Assembly (NCBI RefSeq): GCF_040706535.1
Contig: NZ_JAPDRJ010000001.1
Span: 868,001-932,000, forward strand
DNA: 64,000 nt
Direction: 5' to 3'
DNA from: Lentisalinibacter orientalis
GTDB taxonomy: Bacteria > Pseudomonadota > Gammaproteobacteria > Steroidobacterales > Woeseiaceae
Position numbers and translations under genes: made by a program. Every line of letters begins with the position of its first letter. Positions within the stretch are counted from its first letter, which is position 1. The notes under the pieces are model-generated. The model was not told the DNA's origin and did not search any database. It worked only from the letters and a program-made list of their open reading frames with translations. Shown piece after piece: positions 1-8,663 of this stretch.

Positions 1-51
1 CTGGATGGCGATCTGACCCGCTTCCTGTTCTCCACCAAGTACGGGTTCTGA
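1..51 (+). CDS. C-terminal end of an upstream protein, probably an outer-membrane beta-barrel
   Basis: An open frame runs from the window edge to a TGA at 49-51 and encodes 16 residues ending in ...TKYGF. The final Phe, Tyr at -3 and alternating hydrophobic residues fit the C-terminal beta-signal used for barrel insertion by the Bam complex, so an outer-membrane protein is a reasonable guess. The rest lies outside the window, so the family cannot be named. A hairpin follows at 78-104. Confidence 0.45.
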   Translation: MDGDLTRFLFSTKYGF

Positions 52-77
52 GGCGGCAAGATGCATCTCCCCCGCGG

Positions 78-104
78 CCGGCGACCTCCCCGTGATGTCG
101 CCGG
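78..104 (+). terminator. Hairpin, possible terminator of the upstream gene
   Basis: A perfect 8-bp stem (CCGGCGAC at 78-85, GTCGCCGG at 97-104) with an 11-nt loop is followed by a pyrimidine-rich stretch (TCCTCCTTTCCC). The T tract is poor, so this is only a moderate Rho-independent terminator candidate between the upstream gene and the next gene at 144. Confidence 0.4.
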
Positions 105-143
105 TCCTCCTTTCCCTGCGCCCGGTCGTGTAACAATCGCCCC

Positions 144-1982
144 ATGAACGAGATCCCGGAGATCGAAGCCTTCCTGGGCCGGCTGCCCGGCTTCGATCAT
201 CTCGACGAGAGCGAACTGCACCGGGCCGCCCGCGCGGTCTCGGTGGCCTACTACCGGCAGGGGCAGGACATCCTCTCGATCGGTGTCACCAACACTCACC
301 TGAATATCGTTCGCAGCGGCGCCGTGGAGCTCACCGACGGCAATGGCGATCTGGTGACGCGGCTGGCCGAAGGCGAGTGCTTCGGATTCCCCTCGCTCAT
401 GAACAGCGCGCCCACCCGCAACCATTCCGTGGCGCTGGAAGATACGCTGATCTATCACCTGAAGGGCGAGGCCTTCGAGGCGCTGCGCCGCGACAACCGG
501 GAGTTCGACACCTGGTTCATCCGCGCGCTGTCCGATCGACTCACGATGCGGCCGGTCGCCGGCGAGATCCGCGGCGGAGCTGCCGGCAGCGTGCGAGACC
601 TGGTCAGCCGCGGGCCGGTCACCATCGACGGCTCGGCCAGCATCCGCGAGACCGCGAAGAAAATGGTGGCCGAGCGGGTCTCCGCCATGCTGATCACCGA
701 CGGCGGGCGCATGACCGGCATCGTCACCGACCGCGATCTGCGCAGCCGTGTGGTGGCGGAGGACCGTCCGCTGGACCGCCCCGTGGCCGAGATCATGACC
801 CCGGACCCCATCTCCCTGGACGCCGGGTCCCACGCCTACGAAGCGGCACTGGTGATGATGCAGAATGTCATCCACCACCTTCCCGTCACCGAGGACGGCG
901 AGTTGCTGGGCATGGTCGCGCGCAGCGATTTCATGCGGCTAGAGACGGAGCACCCGCTCTATCTCGTCAGCGATATCGGCAAGCAGGACTCGGTGCAGGG
1001 ACTGGTCGAGGCCTGCTCCCGCCTGCCCGGGCTGATCGCGGGGCAGATCGACGCCGACATCGTCGCCGAACAGCTCGGCAAGTTCATCACCGCCATCACG
1101 GACAGCGTGACCCGCCAGCTGATCCGCATCGCCCGGGACCAGCTGGGGCCGCCGCCCTGCCGCTACGCCTGGATCGCGCTGGGCTCACAGGCGCGGCACG
1201 AGCAGTCCGCCGTGAGCGACCAGGACAACGCGCTGGTACTGGAGGACGGCGCGGGTGGCGAGGCGGAGGCCTATTTCGAGCGCCTCGCGCGCATCGTCAA
1301 CGACGGGCTCGACGCCTGCGGCTGGGTGCATTGCCCCGGCGGGGTCATGGCGATGAATCCGCGCTGGCGGGTCACGGTAAGCCGGTGGAAGGAGCACTTC
1401 ACCCACTGGATCACCGTGCCGGAGGAGAAGGCGCTGATGCACGCCAACATCTTCTTCGACCTGCGCGCGGTGGACGGCGAGGCCGAGCTGGTGGAGGAGA
1501 TCAAGGACAGCATCCGCGAGACCGCGAGGAAGAACGAGCTGTTCCTGGCGCTGATGGCGAAGAACGCCATGAACTTCCAGCCGCCGCTCGGCTTCTTCCG
1601 CCAGTTCGTGCTGGAGAAATCCGGCGAGCACAGGAATACGCTGAACCTGAAGCTGCACGGCATCATCCCCATCGTGGAGACCGCCCGCATCCGCAGCCTC
1701 GCCGCCGGCGAGATGCGCGTGAGCACGCGCAACCGGCTGCGCGCCGCGGCGCGCCAGGGCGAGCTCGCGGGCGCGGACGCCGAGAGCCTCATCGACGCGC
1801 TGGATTTCATCGAGAAGCTCCGGCTGGAGCACCAGAGCCGGCAGATGAACGCGGGCGAGAAGCCGGACAACCATCTCTCGCCCTCGGAACTCTCGCCGCT
1901 GGCGCGGCAGAACCTGAAGGCCGCCTTCTCCCAGATCCGCACCAGCCAGGCGGCGCTGCTGAACCGATTCCACCTGGCATGA
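144..1982 (+). CDS. cNMP-binding / CBS-pair / DUF294 putative nucleotidyltransferase
   Basis: This 612-aa cytoplasmic signalling protein has three recognisable parts. Residues about 1-130 form a cyclic-nucleotide-binding beta-roll, and about 145-270 form two CBS repeats (DGGRMTGIVTDRDL and the later EDGELLGMVARSDF). From about 330 a DUF294 / GlnD-like nucleotidyltransferase core follows, with the GS-x-ARHE-x4-SDQDNA signature, then an all-helical C-terminal substrate-binding-type domain. Family members are often found beside acetate permease and acetyl-CoA synthetase genes and are thought to modify or sense a nucleotide, but the substrate is not established. It overlaps the downstream exonuclease gene by 4 nt, as is common for this pair. 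Confidence 0.9.
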   Translation: MNEIPEIEAFLGRLPGFDHLDESELHRAARAVSVAYYRQGQDILSIGVTNTHLNIVRSGAVELTDGNGDLVTRLAEGECFGFPSLMNSAPTRNHSVALEDTLIYHLKGEAFEALRRDNREFDTWFIRALSDRLTMRPVAGEIRGGAAGSVRDLVSRGPVTIDGSASIRETAKKMVAERVSAMLITDGGRMTGIVTDRDLRSRVVAEDRPLDRPVAEIMTPDPISLDAGSHAYEAALVMMQNVIHHLPVTEDGELLGMVARSDFMRLETEHPLYLVSDIGKQDSVQGLVEACSRLPGLIAGQIDADIVAEQLGKFITAITDSVTRQLIRIARDQLGPPPCRYAWIALGSQARHEQSAVSDQDNALVLEDGAGGEAEAYFERLARIVNDGLDACGWVHCPGGVMAMNPRWRVTVSRWKEHFTHWITVPEEKALMHANIFFDLRAVDGEAELVEEIKDSIRETARKNELFLALMAKNAMNFQPPLGFFRQFVLEKSGEHRNTLNLKLHGIIPIVETARIRSLAAGEMRVSTRNRLRAAARQGELAGADAESLIDALDFIEKLRLEHQSRQMNAGEKPDNHLSPSELSPLARQNLKAAFSQIRTSQAALLNRFHLA

Positions 1983-2656
1983 GACGGACGGCGCTGAAGC
2001 TGCGGCGCTGGCTGGCCGCGCGCCGCGCCGGCAACGACGCATTCGGCCATCTGCTCTCGTCGCGGCTGCCGTCCGCATCGGCGCCCTTCGTCGACACCGA
2101 GTTCGTCTGCCTGGACATCGAGACCACCGGCGTCGATGCCGCCAGCGCGGAGATGCTCAGCATCGGCTGGGTGCTCATCCGGCAAGCGCGGGTGGAGATG
2201 AGCACGGCGGAGGCCTGCATCGTGCGCCCCCCCGGCGAGGTGGGCGAGAGCGCTACGGTGCACGGTCTCACGGACACGCTCTGCGAAGCCGGCGAGAACG
2301 TGGCGGATGTCCTCGAGCACCTGCTCGAGGTCCTGCGCGGCCGCGTGCTCGCGGTGCACTACGCCGGTCTCGACAAGGCCTTGCTCGACCGGCTGTGCCG
2401 CCGGCACTTCGGCGCGCCGCTGCTGGTGCCGGTAGTGGACACCCTGGCCCTGGAGCGCCGGGCACGCAGCCGCCGGCACCATCTCGACGAGCAGCAGTCG
2501 CTGAAGCTGAGCGCGCTGCGCAGCGCCTATCACCTGCCTCACTACACCCAGCACGATGCGCTGGCCGATGCGATCGCGACGGCCGAGCTGCTGCTGGCCA
2601 TGGTGGCGGCCCGGGGCACGCCGGCGAGTGTCAGGCTGCGGGATCTGCTGTCGTAA
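1979..2656 (+). CDS. DnaQ-like 3'-5' exonuclease family protein
   Basis: This 225-aa protein has a DEDD exonuclease fold. Motif I is CLDIETTGVD at about residues 42-51, with Asp and Glu metal ligands. Motif II lies around HYAGLDKALL, and motif III ends in HDALADAIATAEL near the C terminus (DEDDh type). The ATG at 1979 overlaps the TGA of the DUF294 gene (ATGA), which decides the start. The pair recurs in many proteobacteria, suggesting a shared function beyond DNA proofreading, but no substrate is evident. A basic N-terminal segment (RRTALKLRRWLAARR) precedes the domain. Confidence 0.85.
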   Translation: MRRTALKLRRWLAARRAGNDAFGHLLSSRLPSASAPFVDTEFVCLDIETTGVDAASAEMLSIGWVLIRQARVEMSTAEACIVRPPGEVGESATVHGLTDTLCEAGENVADVLEHLLEVLRGRVLAVHYAGLDKALLDRLCRRHFGAPLLVPVVDTLALERRARSRRHHLDEQQSLKLSALRSAYHLPHYTQHDALADAIATAELLLAMVAARGTPASVRLRDLLS

Positions 2657-2683
2657 CCGGCCTGCGGGCCGCCGCCGGCCCTG

Positions 2684-2818
2684 CTACGCGGCAGTGCCGT
2701 CTTGCCGGCAGGCCCGCCTGAGCAGCCAGCGCTGCTGAATCCAGAGGACCGACGCCGCAAGCAGGAGTGTTCCCATGGCTCCTGCGGCGGCCAGAAAGTA
2801 GACCTCCGTATAGACCAT
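2684..2818 (-). CDS. Small single-pass membrane protein (44 aa), hypothetical
   Basis: A short minus-strand frame starts at ATG 2816-2818 and stops at TAG 2684-2686. It encodes 44 aa: a short polar N terminus (MVYTEVYF), one hydrophobic segment of about 20 residues (LAAAGAMGTLLLAASVLW), then a basic tail (QQRWLLRRACRQ). This Nout-Cin profile is typical of genuine small membrane proteins and unlike random GC-rich frames. No good Shine-Dalgarno is visible, which lowers confidence. It converges on the exonuclease gene. Function unknown. Confidence 0.4.
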   Translation of the reverse strand: MVYTEVYFLAAAGAMGTLLLAASVLWIQQRWLLRRACRQDGTAA

Positions 2819-3154
2819 TGCCGGGCGCTACCGCGGTTCTGCCCGATGCAGCGGCGGGCTGCCCGGTGTGCAAGCCCTCAGGTACCCAGGGTCGGCGGCT
2901 GCGGATTTCGGGGGAGAGAATCCGCAGCACGCCGGACCCGGGATTTTCGCTGAGCAGTGGATCATCGCCGTTCAGCGGGCCGTGCGGTGCCGGCTATCGG
3001 GCCCGGCCGCGAACGCGACCCCCGGCAATGCTCTCGGCAACCTGCGGCTCATCGGGCATCTCCTTTGCGACGGCTGATCCAGGGACACCGGTCAGGCTAT
3101 GGTGCGGGCGCTGCGCCGACAAACGTGCAATTCTCGTCGGCGCACGAATCCTGC
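2819..3154. other. Gap between LysR gene and small membrane protein; hairpin and possible micro-ORF
   Basis: No conventional gene is seen here. An 8-bp perfect stem (TGCGGATT 2900-2907, AATCCGCA 2919-2926, 11-nt loop) lies about 80 nt upstream of the 44-aa minus-strand ORF. A minus-strand micro-ORF of 26 aa (ATG at 3050-3052, TGA at 2972-2974) has a good AAGGAG 7 nt before its start, immediately downstream of the LysR gene. Its basic, low-information product is not convincing as a protein, though it could be translated. Confidence 0.3.
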
Positions 3155-4039
3155 TCACTCGTCCGTATGGAAGTTGTCGAGCAGCCAGGTCTTCAGGTTC
3201 TGTACCTCCTGGCGGGCGCTCTCCTCCGGTCTGAGGACGAGGAAGAAGCTGTCGCCGGTGTCGAATTCCTCCTCGAACACGCGGGCCAGGCCGCCCGAAT
3301 CGAACCAGGCCTTGCCGAGCGGCCAGGACACCAGCGCGATGCCGAGCCCCTTCTCGGCGGCGCGGGCGATGGCCGACATGGAATCCAGGCGGATGAGCTT
3401 GCCCGGACGCACCCTGGGGATGCCGACGGTGTCGCTCCAGCGGTCCCACGCGTTACGCCTGCCTTCGTGCACGATCAGTGTCTGGCCGTCCAGCTGGTGG
3501 GCGGACCGCAGGTCGAGCATGGCGAGCAGCGATGGCGCACAGGCCACGACGAAGCGATGGGCGAACAGGCGGTGCGCCTCCAGACCCTGCCACTGGCCAT
3601 TCCCCACGAGGATCGAGATGTCCGCTTCTGCAGGGTGCACGTCCATGCTGCTCGGCTGGGTCACGATGCGGATATCGGTGTCCGGATGCTGTTCCTGGTA
3701 GGAAGCGATCGCCGGCAGCAGTGCCTCGCTGGCGAAGAACGGCGGCAGCGAGAGCCGCAGGATATCGCGCCCGTAGCGGTCGCGGAGCTGATCCGTCTCC
3801 GACTCCAGGCGAGCGAACAGTGTGTCGAGGATGGAGAAATAGGCCTGCCCGGCTTCCGTGAGTTCCAGCGAACGGGTTTTGCGGTCGAACAGCGTGACAC
3901 CTAGCCGGCCCTCCAGGGCGCGGACCTGATGGCTGACGGCCGAGGGGGTCACGAACAGCTCTTCCGCAGCATTCTTGAAGCTGAGGTGGCGGGCTGCGAG
4001 CTGAAAGGTTCGCAAATGATTCAGGGACGGCAATCGCAT
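3155..4039 (-). CDS. LysR-family transcriptional regulator (GcvA-like)
   Basis: This 294-aa protein has an N-terminal winged helix-turn-helix (residues about 6-65; LSFKNAAEELFVTPSAVSHQ is the recognition region) and a two-lobed periplasmic-binding-protein-like effector domain (about 92-290). The opening LPSLNHLRTFQLAARHLSF and the 'PSAVSHQVRALE' helix are typical of the GcvA subgroup. The nearest neighbours (small ORFs, CIA30 protein) give no clear target; LysR genes usually act on a divergent neighbour, but 4040-4366 upstream holds no convincing gene. Confidence 0.9.
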   Translation of the reverse strand: MRLPSLNHLRTFQLAARHLSFKNAAEELFVTPSAVSHQVRALEGRLGVTLFDRKTRSLELTEAGQAYFSILDTLFARLESETDQLRDRYGRDILRLSLPPFFASEALLPAIASYQEQHPDTDIRIVTQPSSMDVHPAEADISILVGNGQWQGLEAHRLFAHRFVVACAPSLLAMLDLRSAHQLDGQTLIVHEGRRNAWDRWSDTVGIPRVRPGKLIRLDSMSAIARAAEKGLGIALVSWPLGKAWFDSGGLARVFEEEFDTGDSFFLVLRPEESARQEVQNLKTWLLDNFHTDE

Positions 4040-4366
4040 GATGTGTCGCGCATGGGAACGGGGACGCCCTCTCGCCCCGCTGCGGACGGTGATGCGTCGG
4101 GACGGCCTTGGAGACGAACCGCGTCGTCAGCGGGCAGAGCAACGAACGACTTCAGCAAGAAATATGCCAGCCCCGTGCGCCAACGAAGCCCTTGTTCGCC
4201 GGGCCGGCAGGGAGGGGTGCGCCTGCAGGTGGTGCAATGCAGCAAAACGATGCACCGCAGCGGTGCGGAGCCGATCCCGGAGGGTCGCAATCGCTGCAGC
4301 CGAACGCGGGTAGCGGGTAGCCGGAAGCGCGGCTAACGGGGGGGGTAGCGGCGTCCTCGTCGCTGT
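4040..4366. other. Intergenic region, no gene identified
   Basis: About 330 nt separate the 5' end of the LysR gene from the 3' end of the CIA30 gene. Open frames exist on both strands but are compositionally random (Pro, Arg and Gly rich) and match no fold I recognise. The segment should contain the LysR promoter near 4040-4150. A small run of direct repeats (GCGGGTAGC-type near 4305-4320) has no obvious role. Confidence 0.4.
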
Positions 4367-5056
4367 TCAGGGCCCTGGCACGGCGCGGATGGACGCCAGG
4401 TGCAGCTCGAACGGCCCGTCGCGCGTGTCGTAGATCATCAGGCCCATGCCGGTGATGGCGCTGCTGTCGAGCGGCGGTCCGTCGAGTTCGGAGCCACGGA
4501 ATCTAGGCCCGAAACGCGAGAACGGCACGTCGACCGTCTGCCAGGCGCCTGCGACCGTATCGAAGTCGGCCCAGTAGGCGACCGGCCGGCCGAAATAGCG
4601 GGCATCCGTGGTCAGCCGCCAGGTGTAGCGGCGCCCGTCGCCCCGTACGCGCAGGCGGATCGCGTCATACTGCGACAGGTCGAGCTGCAGCGGCTCTGTG
4701 CGGATCGAGCTGAAACCGCCGCCTCTCGTATTGGTGCGGCCCGCGAAGCGCAGCTCCCCCGGCTGCAGGTGGAACCCGCCCTCGCTGCGCCCGCCCATGA
4801 CGTTGTCGTTCACGACGTACCAGCCCAGATCGGCGCTGGCAGGCGTGAAATCCGTCACCAGACGGCCCGCCAGGGCGGCGTCTTCGGCGTCGGACGGTGT
4901 TCCCGCAGACGTCATCAGCACGAGACCGAACAAGAGGGCACGCCCGATCACCGGCGACGAACGCGCGCACGCAGTACGAGTCGGGTCAGGCCGTGGCCGC
5001 CCGCAGGCAACCGCCCAGCGTGGAGAGTCGTCTTCATTGGGGCAGTTTGCGACCAC
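4367..5056 (-). CDS. CIA30-domain (complex I intermediate-associated protein 30-like) secreted protein
   Basis: A frame of up to 229 aa. From about residue 66 the sequence is a CIA30 / galactose-binding-like beta-sandwich: LVTDFTPASADLGWYVVNDNVMGG, the GGFSSIRT strand, then YDAIRLRVRGDGRRYTWRL and the DVPFSRFGPRFRG motif. It is preceded by a hydrophobic signal-like segment (IGRALLFGLVLMTSAG). The frame opens with GTG at 5056, but an internal GTG at 4951 would place the signal sequence at the very N terminus and is plausible. In bacteria the role of this family is unknown; export to the periplasm is inferred. Confidence 0.75.
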   Translation of the reverse strand: MVANCPNEDDSPRWAVACGRPRPDPTRTACARSSPVIGRALLFGLVLMTSAGTPSDAEDAALAGRLVTDFTPASADLGWYVVNDNVMGGRSEGGFHLQPGELRFAGRTNTRGGGFSSIRTEPLQLDLSQYDAIRLRVRGDGRRYTWRLTTDARYFGRPVAYWADFDTVAGAWQTVDVPFSRFGPRFRGSELDGPPLDSSAITGMGLMIYDTRDGPFELHLASIRAVPGP

Positions 5057-5137
5057 TTGCCTGCCGCGGCAACCGGGGGAGTCGGTCGGCTACACTACCG
5101 TCATTCCGGGCCTGCGGTGGCGTCAAGGATAGTTTTT

Positions 5138-5212
5138 ATGTTCGATCGTGATCTCGCTGCCGCGAATCCGGTCTACGATGTGCCGGCCGCTGACGGTACC
5201 GGGACGTTGTGA
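5138..5212 (+). CDS. Possible 24-aa leader ORF upstream of a membrane protein gene
   Basis: ATG at 5138, preceded by AAGGA at 5125-5129, opens a 24-codon frame (MFDRDLAAANPVYDVPAADG...). It ends at TGA 5210-5212, sharing one base with the ATG at 5212 of the next gene (TGATG). The arrangement would allow translational coupling of the membrane protein to the short frame. The peptide has no hydrophobic or repeated codons suggesting attenuation, and it may be chance. Confidence 0.3.
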   Translation: MFDRDLAAANPVYDVPAADGTGTL

Positions 5213-5907
5213 TGACTGCGAACGCCCGACGGGGCGAAATCTTTTTCCCGCTGATGGGTTTCGTGCTCCTCGCACTCGTGATCGCCGGCTTCGTGCCGCC
5301 GGCGTTTTCGCGACCCGGCGGGCCGGCGGCGATGCCGCTGCTGCTGCACGTTCACGGTGCGATATTCGCCGGCTGGTTCGTGCTGTTCATCGCCCAGGCG
5401 CGGCTGATCGGCGCCGGCAACGCGCGGCTGCACCGGCGCATCGGCGCGGCGAGTCTCATCATCGCGCTGGCCATCGTCGTGCTCGGGTTCGCCGTCATCG
5501 GCGGCGCCTACGCCCGCCCGGACTGGAGCATCGCCGGCCTGCCGCCGGCGGCATCGGTGATGTTCCCGTTCACCGATATCGTGAATTTCACGGCCGCATT
5601 CGCACTCGCCTTCGTCAATCGGCACAACCCGGCTGCGCACAAGCGCTTCATGTTGCTTGCGGGAATACTGATCATGGACCCCGCCGTCGCGCGTCTGGTC
5701 GCCACCGCGGGGCTCCCCGTCCCGATGATTCTGGTGATCGAACTGGCGCTGCTGGCAGCGCTGATCGCCTACGACATCCGCACGCGAGGTCGGCCGCATT
5801 GGGCGAGTCTCGCCGGTGTCGCGCTATTTGCGGCGGCGATGTTCGCGAAGCTCGTCATCGCCGGCTCGGCCGGTTGGGCTGCGTTCGTCGATGCGCTGTT
5901 CGGCTGA
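5212..5907 (+). CDS. Polytopic inner-membrane protein, hypothetical
   Basis: This 231-aa protein has about seven hydrophobic segments (the first FPLMGFVLLALVIAGFVPP, the last near the C terminus). A conserved-looking HVHGAIFAGWFVLFIAQARL stretch at about 45-65 is followed by LHRRIGAASL, and a second His-rich piece reads HNPAAHKRFML. Paired membrane His residues recall haem- or metal-binding membrane families such as DUF2306-type proteins, but I cannot assign it. ATG at 5212 is preferred; a GTG lies directly before it at 5209. Confidence 0.7.
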   Translation: MTANARRGEIFFPLMGFVLLALVIAGFVPPAFSRPGGPAAMPLLLHVHGAIFAGWFVLFIAQARLIGAGNARLHRRIGAASLIIALAIVVLGFAVIGGAYARPDWSIAGLPPAASVMFPFTDIVNFTAAFALAFVNRHNPAAHKRFMLLAGILIMDPAVARLVATAGLPVPMILVIELALLAALIAYDIRTRGRPHWASLAGVALFAAAMFAKLVIAGSAGWAAFVDALFG

Positions 5908-5933
5908 TCGTCCGCGGAGCCCGCGGAACACGC

Positions 5934-6149
5934 TCAGGGATCTCGCCGGGCAGCCGCTCTCCGCACGTACAGCCTCAGGCCCCAGATCAGAAGGCCGGCT
6001 GCACACAGCAGGAGGCCGCTGAATCGCCCGATGGTCTCGTCGCCGAACCAATGAAACATCAGCGCGCCGCCGGCCAGGTAGAGCACCGGCAGAAGCCGGT
6101 AAAGCCACGCGGGGAGCCATGGACTCTGCATCGGCGCATCCTCTTCCAT
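5934..6149 (-). CDS. Small two-pass membrane protein (71 aa), hypothetical
   Basis: 71 aa: a short acidic start, then two transmembrane segments (about 18-33, LYRLLPVLYLAGGALMF, and about 43-60, FSGLLLCAAGLLIWGLRLY) with a turn between them and a basic C terminus (VRRAAARRD). The hydrophobic pattern and positive-inside tail support a real membrane protein. It converges on the gene ending at 5907 and diverges from the TonB-dependent receptor gene. Function unknown. Confidence 0.6.
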   Translation of the reverse strand: MEEDAPMQSPWLPAWLYRLLPVLYLAGGALMFHWFGDETIGRFSGLLLCAAGLLIWGLRLYVRRAAARRDP

Positions 6150-6233
6150 CGAACAGACTCAGGTTAGCCTCGGTCGGCGTCGTCCACCGGGAGTCACTTC
6201 ACGGTTCGGAGATATCCAGCCGTTAGACCACTC

Positions 6234-8630
6234 ATGGAGTGCAAGGGAATGACACAAACCTTTCGGGTCTTCGCGGCGGCCCTGCTGATCGGCTTCTCCG
6301 CCACGGCCACAGCCCAGGAAGAGCCGGGCGGTCTGCTGATCGAGACGATCAGCGCCGAGACCCGACGACCGCTGGCCGGCGTGCGCGTTACCGCGACCGA
6401 CCGGGACGGCAGCGCCGTCGAGGGCGTGACCACGGCGGAGGGTATCGTGGAGTTCGACGCGCTCGAACCGGGTCTCTACGCGGTGACGGCAGAGGGCACG
6501 GGCCTGGTGACCGCCCGCGAACCCAGCGTGCGGATCGTCCGCCGCAAGACGACGCCGCTCGGCCTCGAGCTGCTCGCCATGGAAGAGGCGATCGACGAAA
6601 TCGTGGTGCGCGCCCGCGGGCGCGTCGCCGACCCGTATGGCGCGGTCAGCAATTCCTACTTCAACCGTGAGGAGTTGCGCAGCGCCGTGGGTGCCGGCAG
6701 CGACGTCATGCGCGCGCTGGACGGCCTGCCGGGACTGGTCTCCACCGGCGAGTTCGCGAATTTCTCCGTCCGTGGCCGTGGACCGCGGGACAATCTCATC
6801 TTCATCGACGGTCTGCCGTTCGACCGGGTCGTGCACTTCGACCAGACCCTGGGCGAGGAGGAGGATATCGGTGGCGGCGGCCGATTCTCCATCTTCGCTC
6901 CCAACTCCATCACGGGCGCGGAGTTCTCGCCGGGCGGCTGGAGCGCCGCCTACGGCGGGCGCGCCGGTTCCCTGCTGATGCTCGACGTGGCCGGGGGCAC
7001 TCCGACGCCCAGCGCGAGCCTGCGGGTCGACATCGCCGGTTTCGAGGTCGGTTACGAAGGACCCAGCGGCGTCCACGACGAGACCACCCTGTTCCTGACG
7101 GCCCGGAACTTCGATTTCGGCCGCGTCTTCGACATGATCGACGAGAAGGACATCGGGCAACCCGAGCTGACCGATGTGGTGCTGAAGACGGTGACCGAGC
7201 TGGACGGCAGGAACACGGTCGAGTTCCTCGGCATCTACGCCCCCGAGGAATACACGCGTGACATCGACAACGTGCTCGAGTCGCCGGATTTCGAGGACGT
7301 GTCCCTGATCGACGCCGAGCAGGACCTGTACCTCGTGGGGCTCACCTGGCGGCGCCTGGTCGGGGAGAGCGGCGAATGGACCAACCGCGTGTATGTCCGG
7401 GCGAACGACAAGACCTCGTCGGAGGGCGAGGCTTACCCGGACCTCGTGCCGGACGGGACGCCGGCCGGGGCGGTCCCGGTGCGCGAGCGCCTGGTCACCG
7501 TCACGGAGAAAGAGACGGAGACGGGCTGGCGCAGCGATTACGTGACGCAGAACCGCTTCGGTCAGGGTTCGGCCGGTCTGCGCGTCTGGCAGACCGACGT
7601 CGATTACGCGACGTTCCTCCGCGAGGACTGGGACCGTTTCGTCTACCGCTCGACCGACCCGCGTCCGCCGGGCCAGCAGTACATCACCTGGACGCCGGAG
7701 AACATCAACTCGGTGTACGAGGCGCGGGAGGTCAGCTATGCGGCGTACGGCGAGCAGATCTTCGAATTCGGGCGCTGGGACCTGAGAGCCGGTCTTCGCT
7801 ATGACCGCGACGGCTTCGCCGACGAGTCGCTCGTCTCTCCCCGTCTTGCAGCGAACTTGCGGCTCGAGTCCGGTCTGCGCCTATCGGCCACCGCCGGCCT
7901 GTTCTACCAGTCGCCCCGGTTCCTGGTCCGCTCCGCGAGCCCGGACAACTTCGACATCGAGAACGAGCGCATCACGCACGTGAGCATCGGCTTCGAGCAG
8001 GACTTCGGCCGCAACTGGTCGCTGCTCGTCGAACCCTACTACCAGTGGCTCGACAATCTCGTGGTCGAGGAGGGCCGTGCCAGCGGCCGGGTCACGAACG
8101 ACGGCGAGGGCACCAACCTCGGGCTCGACGTGGTACTCTCCCGCCGCTTTGCGGACGGCTGGTTCGGCAACGTGGTCTACGCCTGGAACAATGCCCGCAT
8201 CGACGATAACGACGGACTGGGCGAGTACGACACCGACTTCAACCGGGAGCACTTCTTCTCGATCGGCGGCAGCTGGGAGATCAACGAGCGCTGGAAGGTG
8301 GGTGCACGCTGGAAATGGGCAACCGGGCGGCCGACCGACGATTTCATCATCCATGCGGACGTCCTCGGGCCGGGCGAACCGCTGCGCTATTCGAAGGAAC
8401 TCACTCGCCAGAATGCGCTCCGGCTGGACGATTATCACTCGCTGAACATCCGTATCGATTACCGCCGCACGCTCGGCCCGGTGGATCTGGTCGCCTTCCT
8501 GGATGTCATCAACGTGTACGGAGGTCCGGGTGCCGGTTCGCAGGAGTTCGATCCGCGGCGGGGCATCAATGTGGCAGAGGAAGAGGAGGCGTTCCCGATC
8601 ATCGGCCTGATCTTCGAACGTTCCTGGTGA
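6234..8630 (+). CDS. TonB-dependent outer-membrane receptor with N-terminal carboxypeptidase-regulatory-like domain
   Basis: 798 aa. A signal peptide (FRVFAAALLIGFSATATAQ) is followed by a transthyretin-like / carboxypeptidase regulatory domain (about 35-115) and a plug domain (about 120-260, with VMRALDGLPGLVSTGEFANF and the SVRGRGPRDNLIFIDGLPF motif). A long beta-barrel runs to a C-terminal aromatic residue (IIGLIFERSW). Such receptors import bulky or metal-chelate ligands with TonB energy. No substrate is shown, but the convergent HupE-like permeases make a metal ligand worth considering. The start may be the ATG at 6249 rather than 6234; neither has a well-spaced ribosome-binding site. 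Confidence 0.88.
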   Translation: MECKGMTQTFRVFAAALLIGFSATATAQEEPGGLLIETISAETRRPLAGVRVTATDRDGSAVEGVTTAEGIVEFDALEPGLYAVTAEGTGLVTAREPSVRIVRRKTTPLGLELLAMEEAIDEIVVRARGRVADPYGAVSNSYFNREELRSAVGAGSDVMRALDGLPGLVSTGEFANFSVRGRGPRDNLIFIDGLPFDRVVHFDQTLGEEEDIGGGGRFSIFAPNSITGAEFSPGGWSAAYGGRAGSLLMLDVAGGTPTPSASLRVDIAGFEVGYEGPSGVHDETTLFLTARNFDFGRVFDMIDEKDIGQPELTDVVLKTVTELDGRNTVEFLGIYAPEEYTRDIDNVLESPDFEDVSLIDAEQDLYLVGLTWRRLVGESGEWTNRVYVRANDKTSSEGEAYPDLVPDGTPAGAVPVRERLVTVTEKETETGWRSDYVTQNRFGQGSAGLRVWQTDVDYATFLREDWDRFVYRSTDPRPPGQQYITWTPENINSVYEAREVSYAAYGEQIFEFGRWDLRAGLRYDRDGFADESLVSPRLAANLRLESGLRLSATAGLFYQSPRFLVRSASPDNFDIENERITHVSIGFEQDFGRNWSLLVEPYYQWLDNLVVEEGRASGRVTNDGEGTNLGLDVVLSRRFADGWFGNVVYAWNNARIDDNDGLGEYDTDFNREHFFSIGGSWEINERWKVGARWKWATGRPTDDFIIHADVLGPGEPLRYSKELTRQNALRLDDYHSLNIRIDYRRTLGPVDLVAFLDVINVYGGPGAGSQEFDPRRGINVAEEEEAFPIIGLIFERSW

Positions 8631-8663
8631 CCGCGGCCTCGTACGCCGCCGGCCGGGGTCCGG

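Noticed and set aside
2898..3010. Stem with GGGGGAGAGA near 2908-2918 considered as part of a glycine riboswitch
   Set aside because: Only the AGAGA-like loop fits; the conserved pairing and the CUCAGGCAAAAGGAC-type segment are absent on either strand.
4108..4320. 70-aa plus-strand frame in the LysR-CIA30 gap
   Set aside because: No ribosome-binding site, no hydrophobic or conserved pattern, Pro/Gly/Gln-rich; not distinguishable from chance.
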